DNA of 64,000 nucleotides, taken from contig QLIY01000015.1 in NCBI GenBank assembly GCA_003260075.1, forward strand, positions 279,724 through 343,723, given 5' to 3'. Within the stretch, counting starts at the first letter, position 1; each line of letters starts with the position of its first letter. The stretch is from Phallusia mammillata (taxonomy: Eukaryota; Chordata; Ascidiacea; Phlebobranchia; Ascidiidae). Made by a program: the position numbers and the translations under genes. Below, in pieces: positions 12,881-24,952 of the stretch. The notes below the pieces were generated by a model. That model did not search any database and was not told the DNA's origin. It saw only the letters and a program-made list of their open reading frames with translations.

Positions 12881-14192
12881 ATGAGAAGGCTGGTGTTGGA
12901 TTTGTTGTTATTAGTTCAGGTTGCTGCGTTCGTAACAGGTAAGTTAGAAATATGTGATTTTGATCAAGTTTGTAGAGCTCTTCTGGCAAATGTAATTCTT
13001 TACCCTAATGAAGACGACCTGTATAGGACGTCGAAACGTCGGAATAAAATCACATTTGCCAGAAGAGCTCTACAAACTTGATATTATGCCTGGTAGCAAT
13101 AGCTTATATGTGATTTTTATGTTACGGTTAAACTTAGTGTTGGCTGCACTAATGTTTTAAAGTTTAGTGAAATTATGCGTTAGTTCGTCATTTGCTTTTG
13201 GATTATATACTGTTTAGTATAAAAGGGAAGCCGGCCCCCCCCCCAGAGCTCTACAAACTTGATATTATGCCTGGTAGCAATAGCTTATATGTGATTTTGA
13301 TGTTACGGTTAAACTTAGTGTTGGCTGCACTAATGTTTTAAAGTTTAGTGAAATTATGCGTTAGTTCGTCATTTGCTTTTGGATTATAGGCTATACTGTT
13401 TAGTATAAAAGGGAAGCCGAATTTGTACATGTGCGCTACTTAAAATGCCTGGGGCGATTTTGAAAATGGAAATACAGACCCCCCCCCCCTACTGCGTTTT
13501 TACTTTACAAGCAATAAGTTCCAAGACCACCATACTTACTACACACATAATTCTGAAAGTGTAAGTTCTAGTGTTTTCATACATTGAAGCATAGGAATTA
13601 CGTTTTCGACAATGTTACTGCAACTTTGCGTACAGATTTCCGTCAGACTTTTACCGATAGCCCTGCATAACTCACCCTAACATAAATTCCTGAGATTGTA
13701 GGCTATATTCATGAATAATTTATGTTCTTAACAAAGATTTTTGTAGAAACTCCGAATTGGCAGCTGTTAATACTTTGCTTTTTAACTTAACCAAGGTAGA
13801 CATAAACTCCCAAGTGTTGGTGTTATCATTTAAACCAACTTGGTTTTGCAATGTTTAATATAGGGCTTTCTTTTGTTTGTGGAATATACAACCGCGCAGT
13901 CGTTAAATAATGACTAGTTAAGTACCCCTAAAGTTTAGGGGTGGGCAACCTGCGGGCCGCATGCGGCCCTTCATTAAAGCGTGTGTGGCCCGCAGAGACG
14001 CTTGGATTTCAAAAGTACTGGCAAACGAGTCCAATTATTACATATTTTTTAGCTGATTAATGCGCCTAATGCTAGTTTTCTGCGATCTGGCAAAATGTGG
14101 CTAGAATCAAATACAAATTATACTTTAAGCATACCCCCCCCCCCGACCGCAGGGTAGTTACGGTACGAAGTAGGGAAGATTTTTGTTCAGTA

Positions 14193-14243
<51 letters not shown>

Positions 14244-17200
14244 ATTTATAATTGGCCCTACAGTAACAAAGGTTGCCCACCCCTGCCCTAAACCGTCGCT
14301 TGAAAGGTCCATGAAAAAAATTGACCTGAAGCAAAATAGAAGAGAAATGTGAATTGATTTTGATTGAGTGTATTCCACCATTGCCTAGAGGCGCCGAATG
14401 GGAGAAGGCATTGATGTATTGTATTGGCGGAAAGACCTTCGCGTACTAATAAATGCTTCGCGGTGTTCACATTTTACTGCTGAATTTTATACCAATTGGG
14501 AAATATTAGTGACTTTATGACTTGGCTTTAAATCACTGCTGCTTTAAAGACTCGAATTAAACTTGAGTTTAGGCTTCACGCAGATTAAATTAACGCGTTC
14601 TTGACTTAATGATACCTAATTACAACCTTTGTATTGACGTATTTAAATAAATACCTTATTGTCATTGCTTGTGATTGTTGTAGCATCGGCCCCTGATATT
14701 GGAAAAGCTGTAGAGGGCGGTAACAAACTTCTAGACTCTTTGTCGCATTGTATGAACATCAATTCACCCAATTCTTATACTTGGGGTAGCATTGTGGACT
14801 TTTTGGCCTACCACTCTTCATGGTATGAGCAATACATCACTGGAAAATGCAACAGGTAACATATGTCCACTTGTGGCATCGAACAAATTTGGTAAAGCAT
14901 GTCATTTTTAAGCTTGTTTACACTCTCAGCAAACTGAAGTGTCGTAAGGTAGCTATTATTAGTTTCTATGGTCAACGTCTGATTAGATAAGCTGCTGCAC
15001 TGATTAGTCGTTAAATAGATCGGAACAGTGTGCACTGTCTGTTACTCCTGGGCTTTGTTTTTATTTTGTACTTGAACTTGCGATACAACTGCAGTAAAAC
15101 AGTCACCAAGCTGTCCAGTTTTAGAACCTATAAGGAAACCGCATAAGACAAAAACATCAAAGAAAACGGCAACATGTATAATTCAAAATCCATTTTCCAT
15201 ATCGTAGCTTAGTTTATTTCTCTAGGTAAAAGTACAAAACATGTAACGACAAAATTGTACCACCAAGGTCCTCGACGTGATATTGTATTGTATAAACGTC
15301 GATACTTTCCATAAAAATGGTACATAAAGTACAAAAACGCTACATTAGTACCACAGGTTTAGGATATGTTGGCGCAAAGGAAAGGAATTTAGCGTATTGT
15401 CATTCTAAATTTAACTCGAAGATCCGTTGAAATACACTTGACAGGCAACGAAGCGAATTTCTTTTCTCTATTCCGGATTCGAATAAGGGTATTGCCAGAC
15501 GAATTCCATAAGTTTCCAGACCGCATATGTACTCAGTGTCTCTGTAAAATATTTATCAAATTTTTCCCGCCAAAGTTGTTTTTTATGGCCTATTTGCGCA
15601 TAAAAAATCATGAACAATCTTGCTGTTAATGTTTTACCTGCTTCCCAAAAGTTACCGGCGGTAGCTGATATTGCAAAAATAATTAATTGATCAGATACGT
15701 TCAAGGTTTTGCCTAGGTTTCACATAGTATTCCCTGTAGCTAAAACCTCCCACACATGACATTGTAAGCACTCAGATATTTCGCACTAACAAATGCTGGG
15801 AATTTGCCAAGAAACCAACGAATTAACGTTTTAATCTTTTATTATTCTTTCTGTCGGAAATACAACAAAACACGTACACGAACTATTTTCGTCGGTAGAA
15901 TTTTGTGACGAAAAATGTTTTGGACTCAGTATTTAGTGGGCCCCCCCCCCACCAACGAATTAACGTTTTAATCTTTTATTATTCTTTCTGTCGGAAATGC
16001 AACAAAACACGTACACGAACTATTTTCGTCGGTAAAATTTTGTAACGAAAAACGTTTTGGACTCAGTATTTAGTGGTGACAATCTTGCTTCATTGCTAGT
16101 CATAGCGTAAAACGTTCAACTGTGATTAGGTAGAGAGATTGCTATTTTTCGATCTGCAAGGCAAAAAATAGTTGAGTTCAAATCAATTTCGCTAAAATGA
16201 CATAAACATCAGTAATATATTCCCCCCCCCCTGTGATTAGGTAGAGAGATTGGTATTTTTCGATCTGCAAGGCAAAAAATAGTTGAGTTCAAATCAATTT
16301 CTCTAAAATGACATAAACATCAGTAATATATAAGGAGCTGTCAAATTACAAGATTTTATTTACACCTTTGACTTTTTTTGTGTATTGCAGCCTCCCCCTG
16401 GTTTCGCAAGCTGTATGTTGGGGCAATGCGCTGGATAAACTCATTGATCCAACCCCAGGCGACCTTGTCGTTTTGAAAGGCTGCGTTTGCGACTATTTTC
16501 AAGAGGAAACTGGAGAGATCGTCTGTCCAAAACGTAAGGTTTTATCGAGTTATTTTAGTTATAGTTATATCTGTTCCCCCCCCCCTTTGTGTGTTTTCCT
16601 TTTTAGTTTTTGTGTGTGGTTCCGAGTTGCATGAAAAGTGTTTTGACAATTCAAAACGTTCAAAATACGACGATTAAGAAAAAAATTGTTGACAAATTTG
16701 TCGAAAAGCAAACACGTAATAACTCCGTTTATCTGAAAATAACAACTTAGTTTGTTTCTGTTGCGTCAAGTTGTTGGTGTTTAATCGAAAAGAGAAGTTT
16801 CCAAAGTTTGTATGATACCCTGCTCCCATTATTACTACAAAAATTATTAATTGTTTGAACATTTACCAATACGAGTGTATGCATTTTGCCCAAGATATTC
16901 AAAAATTTGGGTTTATCGAGCTACAACGTTATACCTGGTCTAGTGTTTCTAAATCTTTTGGTACTTTTTTGTTCAAAAGCTGTGTTTGTTACATAGAAGC
17001 TTGCGCTGGGGTAACGATTGCAAATTTCGCCGCCGGTCCTGTCTATATCATGGTATAAACTCCCATGGCCGCTCTTACTGTGTCCTGTTCCCTAAGCTTT
17101 CCAAGAAAACTGTGGCCAACCATTGGAAACAATTTTAAGCAGAGTTTGTACCACGACAGGCAAAATCAGCGGCAAAAATTTGCAACCGACCAATACAATA

Positions 17201-20200
17201 GTTGACATGTACACAAATTAAAAACAAAAAGTAAACATAACTGTACCCCTACTGTAACTGAACAGACTAAGTGTGCAAGATCATGCAAGTTGCCCTCAGG
17301 AGAAAACCAGTCATGCATGAAACTCAGTCAGGCATAAATAATAGAACAAATATTAAATTCAGCTGGGGACAAATTTGACAAACCAAATCCTCACTTGTTA
17401 TACAACGCTCAAACAAGTTGAAAAAACTAATTTTTTGTTTGTTATTTTTTACAGAAAGAAAGAAGAGATCAACTCCCGGTCGGCGTAAGTTTAATTTCCT
17501 GTTTGTTTTTACTTTATGTTTCTGACCCATGCAATTCCAAACAGATCAGTCCAAATGTGAACTAATCAACATATTTAAGTGTTCACTCAGGCGATTGTGT
17601 TAGTTTGGCTCCTAAGAGACAAATAAAAACCTTTCTGGTTTTAAACTGGTTTATTTTCTTCATACTTTTGTCTAGAGCAAATGAAGAAGGCTTAACATAT
17701 GTGTAGATTAATTACATACTTTTTTATTAACCCTTTATCATAGTCAAGAATTGTTTTTTTGTGTCAAATTTGTCAAAAATGTTTACTGATATATAGCAAA
17801 TGTTTACCCAAAGAACCTGCTCGGAAAACCAAGAAGGCACTATTGAAACTAGGACAAATGTTCGAAAAAAAACAATATTGTCATTATAAGACCGCTTTCT
17901 GCGTAATGACGCAGTATTTTTTGTTGAACGTCATTAGCAATCTTTCACAGCCTCATCTTTATTAACAGACCCGTATTGGTTCGCTATGTATTTTGGAACA
18001 CTATACACGGATCAGTTCATAAGTTTAATGTAGAATATAACAGCTCAAAAATACGTAAAAAGTGATATGCTTTATTGTTCAAACGTTTCGGTAAATGCTC
18101 ATGCCATCCAGAGATATCAATGAAACGCTCGTCGCCTTTTTACGTCTTTTTGGGCCGTTATATTCCTCATTAGGAATCCTTTTATTTATCAATAATTTAC
18201 AAACTAATGGGTAGTGAATGTCCAGTGTTTCTTGGTTTATTTAATGTTTTTCAAACAAGCAACAAATTTAGAGATGAAATACAGCAAAGTGCTTTATGTA
18301 AAATGTTTCAATCTACGTACCAATACCATACACAGTGTGACAATTATATGTCCCTTGAACAAATTAAATAGCGTAGCACATAAACCAGGTCGCAAAACAA
18401 CCGGAAATAATACAGTTTACGCCATGTCCCGTAGCTCTGCATGCGCCTATAGCTTATGTACACCTATAGCACACACTGTTATGTGGCTGTTTTTATACAG
18501 GAATTTGACTCATCTATACAATTTGTTTTTTTTATGAATCATTTAGCCTGTTATTTTGCGTTAAGGCAATAAATTCCACCTTTATTGGCGAATTTCTCAC
18601 TTAACAATAAAAACATTTTTAAATAAGCTATTGCAGGCATAGTATCAAGTTTATAGAGCTCTTCTGGCAAATGTACTTTTATTCCGACGTTTCGACGTCC
18701 TGTACAGGCCCCCCCCCCCTGTATAGGACGTCGAAACGTTGGAATAAAAATACATTTGCCAGAAGAGATCTATAAACTTCAAAACATTTTTATTCTTCCC
18801 CAAAGTAGAATTTTTGGTCTTTAATCATCTTTACAGGTTAGATTTTCAAAGCTAAAATGCCTATTTACAAACCACATGTACACAGTTCAGTAAGTTCTTC
18901 CCCAGCTGGGGACCACTGCGTTAAGGTTTGACAAAACATTATAATAAGATAGTTGTAAATGATAGCATAGTTTGGCAAAACAACATGCCCGTTTAGGGAA
19001 AAGTTTCAGTGCCCCCCCCCCCCCAGCTGGGGACCACTGCGTTAAGGTTTGACAAAACATTATAATAAGGTAGTTGTAAATGATAGTACAGTTTGGCAAA
19101 ACAACATGCCCGTTTCGGGAAAAGTTTCAGTAATTAACAAACATGGCTTATAACTAAAGACAACTAGAAACAATTACATTAAACCTCGGTTAGTTCGGAC
19201 CCATTGGACCAAAAAAATTGTCCGGATTAGGTGAAGATCCTGATTAACCGAAGTCGGTTAGTTAAAGCCTTATCACTTTAGAAATCACACGTTCTTAAGT
19301 TTTGTCCGAAATAGGCGAAAATCCGAATTAACCGAATCCGTTTTAAACTGTTTTACTGTGTATTACTGAAAACAACTAGAAGCAAATGTACACAAAACTG
19401 CTTCAAAGGTTCTATTAAAAAAAAGATAAGATAATTTAAAAAAACTGAGTAATTTGAACGAAAAGATAAGCAGAGCTTAAGTGACTTTTGCAACTCGTGT
19501 TTATTTCTACAGGACGAACACTGGATTCGGCGGACTGCCCGTCTGTGAATCGAGGACTTTTCACAAATAGTTTGGTGAGCGAGGCAACTTCTTTAAAGGC
19601 GAATGACAGGACGTTGTTGGACTTTCAATCGGTCATTCAGTTTGTCAGCGAGCAAGAAAAATGCGTAGGGTAAGTTTTTCATTTCTTTGTGAAATAAAAC
19701 ATAGCAACACAACAGCACTGAAAAAAATCACAGCACCAGGAATAGGCGTTGGTTCTCAACCCTGTTTCACCTCGTTTCAGATTGTGATGCTTCAGTCTAA
19801 GGTCTAAGCAAACATTTCTTTAACACTCCATTTTTTCATATCTAACACAATTTTGTTCTATTTTATTTACCCCCTAAGCCAGTGGTTCTTAACCGGTGGG
19901 AATTTCCCACCAGCAGTGGGAAATTTAACGTATTCAGAGGGAAATTATGTAAGTCAGGAGTAACGAAACTCGGTCCAGTGGGTCGAATCCGGCTTCGAAT
20001 TGACCGTTGAATGTTAATTTACTGCATTTTTAGCAACAACATTAGATAAATTTCACCTGGTTTTACAAGACACATAAAAAATCAAAATATACAATCCAAA
20101 AAAAAACCGTTTGTTACATCACAGACATGTCTGAAAGCATTAATGCCTTTGTTATTGTGCGCGAATAAATGTCTTTCTATGTTGATTGTGATGCAATAAT

Positions 20201-23200
20201 TGAGTTTTGCAAGCAGAAAGGATTCAACTTTTCACATATTTTTACTCTTTCACTGAAGCACTATTCAAACTAAATAGGATTGCAGCAAGCTTTTAAGATC
20301 CCAACCAAATCGCTTTACAAAATTATTTCAATCAAAGAAATCAAAGTTAATGTAGAACACAAAACTCATCATAAAAATAACAGAGTGGGAAATTCGAACT
20401 TGGTGATCGACTTTAGTGGGAAACGATCCCAAAAAGGTTAAGAACCACTGCCCTAAGCTTTTCGATTTTGCCCCTCGTTAGGCGTGTCAGTTAATCAAGA
20501 CTGACAGATCTTGCCCATACGAATTTTACAGTGTTTTTGTCTCAGTTTTGTTTTAAATGAGTCTTATAATAGATTTTATTTAGCTACGCTGGTTATAAAC
20601 CATGAACAAAAATATGTCTAATATATATGGTAATGTGTCCATACAATGATAGGTTACCATTAGACAATGTACACTGTTCTAACTTAAACGGTCTCATCAG
20701 TAAAGCTGGTGACAATACGTTGACCTGAAGTTTATAGAGCTCTACTGGCAAATGTATTTTTATTCCGACGTCTTGACCTGTCACTTCCAACAAACTGAAG
20801 TTCCCTATACTAGTTTCACTATATCCTATTATACGACCAATATCTAGACATTTACGTTAAAACAATGTGCACAATTTCCAATAATGTTTGGTAATAAAGT
20901 ATAGTTGTGGTATTCCGTATAGCGCCTTCAATGGGCCTGGCGTACTGTGATTTAGTTGTTGTATATTATAGTTGCAAATAGAGAAAACTAATAAATTAAA
21001 CTTATTTGTTTGACCTTACAGGACTTGTGAATGTGGTCATGCTTACCACAATGCGTTCAACCCAGCAAAACGATTGAAGTGTAGAAATTGTTGGCCAACT
21101 CGACTTGTTGCGTTAACGAAACCGGATTCCGATCTTTACAATGTGATTGCGAACCTCGTCGTTGAATTTGAGTCACGAGGTAACAGTCTTTTTTTTATTT
21201 GTAACAAACCACTTACACTGATCACTGATCCCAAAACAAGGAAAAATGACAACTTGATTTAGTGTATTTTCGGTGAAGAAACTGCTTTACATAATTCAGA
21301 TTTAGCATCACCTTACCCTAAGGCAGTTTTGTACCCCTTTGGGGCGCGAGGAACCGCGGAGGTTGTTTTGCAAATTTTTGCAAATCTAATGTTTTTGCAA
21401 ATGCTCATTAAATTGTTAATGCAAAAACGTTCAGAAAGAAAACACAATTCGCTATTTACGTCCATTCGGACCAGGATGTACCAGCAGTCCTTAGTTTTAG
21501 CGCAGTTTTCATTTTACTCCACAATATTTGGGTTAAAACCGTTTGTGCAACATTTTTAGGTCTTTATGTTTCTTTTCTGAGATTCACAAGTGCAACAAAA
21601 CGTTTAGTTGGTTAAAAATGCCAACCCAGTGCCATTATGACTTAGTTTAAGATGTAAAACTGTACCGAGGTTTTGTTTATGTTTTTACCATACCTGTCAT
21701 TACTCTGTGTGTCTTACAAATTCTTTTTCCTTGTTAGCAACACCGGAAACTACTAATGTTACCTGCTCTGGAAATTCTGTCTACCTAGAGTAAGTAAAAT
21801 GCATTTCCAAAATGTTTATTACTTTATAAACGTTGGTGTATCTTCTTGCAATTGTTAAACTAAGTGTCTCGCATTATTTTTTTCCAAGATGATTTTTTTG
21901 CAAATGCAATATTGCATTCAAAGCATCGTAAATGACTAACTTGGACAAATATGAAATAGCCAAGCATAAGCATCTCTAATATCAGTAATACCATTGGTTC
22001 AGTTTGTGCAAATTAGATTTCATCAGCCTGTTTATTTCACTGTCATTTACAGTAGGAATAAGATCCCGTGTGTTCACCAGCGCATTCTAATGTATTTTAT
22101 GAATGATGTAGCCCCCCCCCCTGACCTGAATTAAGTTTAGAAGAAAGCTATTGGCGTACCACCTGAAAATCCCTGACGTACCACTTGTGGTACGTGTACC
22201 ACAGTTTAAGAACCACTGATGTAGACTCTACCATAATTGTAAGTGGGTCCGAAATCCGGACTAAACCCGCGCTTTTCCAAAACAAAGCCCGAATTAAAAC
22301 CTAAGTTGGTAGAATAAAAGCACAAGCGGCACTAATGTGGCCGGCTGCTAGGTCATCTGAATCAAGCCCTTAACCCGAACAAACCCTGACTTAAAACTTT
22401 ATGAACACCAGCCTTGGTTGAAAGGCTTGAACTACAATGCAAAATGTATCAAACACTTTTTATGGCACTTAGTGTTGGAAGTATGGATCTACACACGATA
22501 CAGTATTTGGAAACCGATGACCTCGTTGTTTGGAACAAAAGCGTCATGTCAGTGAGTGAAGTGGATCCACAATGCCGCCTGACTGCCAGCAACACTCTGA
22601 TATTCCCGATTGGTGAATGTCGTCCCAGTATAACGGTAAGAAATTACGTTAATTACAAGTATTAGCGTCGGTGATTGGAACCTAGACCGTAGGTTGAAGC
22701 CCGAAACTCGGCCTAAACTCGAATTTTGGTTGTTAAAAAGCCCGATTTAGGGCTAAACGTTGGATTCACCAAAGTAAATTTAGAAAACAAATTTGGCTAA
22801 GGGTTATTATGTAAAGATATAGAACTACTGACAATATAGGATGCTGTTGTTATGACATAGTTATTGTCCAATCAATTAATCGTTTATTTGTCTCGCCTTT
22901 GCAAAAAATAACACAAAAAAGTTTAGCAATAAAAAGGCGACTAGCAATAGTTGGTCACGTGAAATTTTGTATTTGAGGCGAAAGAACGCGGTAATTGAGA
23001 AAACAAACACAGAAACGAACATATTAACAATACATGAAACGAAGCATAAAGGATAAGAGTGCGCGAATCGTTGTGGTTTGGCATGGTGAAGCTAGAGGGC
23101 AACTGGGGTAATACAAAACCCGGAAATAATTTAGTGCGACTGAATCATGCTTTGTGGCAAGCTTAGGACAATAAAGCATTTTGATTGTTTAACCTGTTTT

Positions 23201-24907
23201 AATGCCTGTGGTTCCCAACCAGAGAGGAACACTTCGTATGGGAGGACATTGTCTTTAATTTTGCGTATGGTTTGTAAATAGACACTTAAGCTCTTTGGGA
23301 ATATAACCTGTGAAGTTGATAAAATACCCGATTTTAAATGATCTTTGTATGGTTTAGCATCTATTATGCAGTGTATTGGGAAGGAATTACTGTTTTGAAT
23401 TGTTAAGGAAGAAATTCTTCGATAAAGGTTGGGAACCACTACTAGGCTATGCCAAGACAAAAAAACCTAGGCCAGGATTTCGAGTCAGTTAAAATTTGTC
23501 GATTCCAACCTGTCCTGGATTAACCATTAGGCAAAGTAGGCACGTGCCTACAGGCCAGTCAAAATTCCAGGACACTTTTTTAAATTGGCAACACTGTTAT
23601 AACATGTGCCTACAGGCCAGCAGACCCTTAATCCAGCACTGATTCCAACCTAAAACAAGGTTGTCTTTATATTGTCCTCGCGTAATATCGATCCAAAACC
23701 ACTCCACGATATTAAGAAAACGACTCGGAAAACAAAACCTTCATGTTACCTTTGCACAATTAGTGTTGTTTTGAGTCGCCAAAAATATCACTCCATATCT
23801 GACCCTGCAATACTTAAAAAAACGACTCCGAATCTGCCTAAAAACGTACGACTGCACCAACCCTGACTCCAACACTTTTTCTGAGACTTATTGAAAATTA
23901 ACAATTCATGCCGTAACTTTCTACACAGGTGATTAACCAGTTCACAGTGGAATACGAATACACAATCATGAAGGTGTTAAATTTTGTCGGAGATGAGGTT
24001 TTTACTCGCTCCTTGCCAGGTTCTATTATCGCCACTTGCACTTACACCAAGAACATTACAATTGATTTCTCTGGGAGAATTGTCCCCACTATAAGGTTAG
24101 TATAAAAAACTTTACAATATTGTCATATAAGACCTCGTAAATAGATTCTGGGAATGATTTCCAATTCTATTACATTCTGATAACGATTTCCACCTTTTAT
24201 TACGTCACAAGTTTGGAAACGTTTATTTTTAGGTTAAAATCAGAAGCTATCTATATAGAACATATATATTTTAGTTAAAAATACATTTTCAGTGTTTAAA
24301 AAGGCAACAACAATTACATCAATGCTGTGAAAATCAAAACAAAAAATCATCCTTCTACAAGAAAATTTCCTGAAATTATCTGTTTTCGTCACGAATATAC
24401 AATTGAAATGTTATGAGATAACGATAATATTGCCAAGTTCCTGTCTCGGCGTCTTGTGTTGGCAAAAGCCCGCAGTTTGGGATCCATTGGACTCAACTAA
24501 AACCGTATTTTTTCAGAACCAACCACATCAACAAAACAGCGATGGGCAACTTTAGCGTCTCACTATCTTTCTACAGTGCTGATTTCACGACTTCAATGGC
24601 ACCCGGTTTCGAAGTAACAATTCCTAATTGGTTATACACGCGCGCCACGCTTCTTTTCGACCAGCCGGGCGCTCTACAACTCCTTGTAAGTTGAAATAAC
24701 TTTGCAGAAACAAATTGAAATATTCACTAGCCTAGCTTATATCCATTCTTATTCGCGGTTTGTTTTTTGCCAAAACATATGCAGCCGAAATATATGAATA
24801 GAAAGCCAAATAATACTGAATAGAAAACTGATTGCAATAATCAAATAGAATGTAAGCATTGTAATTAGTCACAGTTCGTCAGGCCTTTGTGGGTATTATA
24901 CCGAATC

Positions 24908-24952
<45 letters not shown>

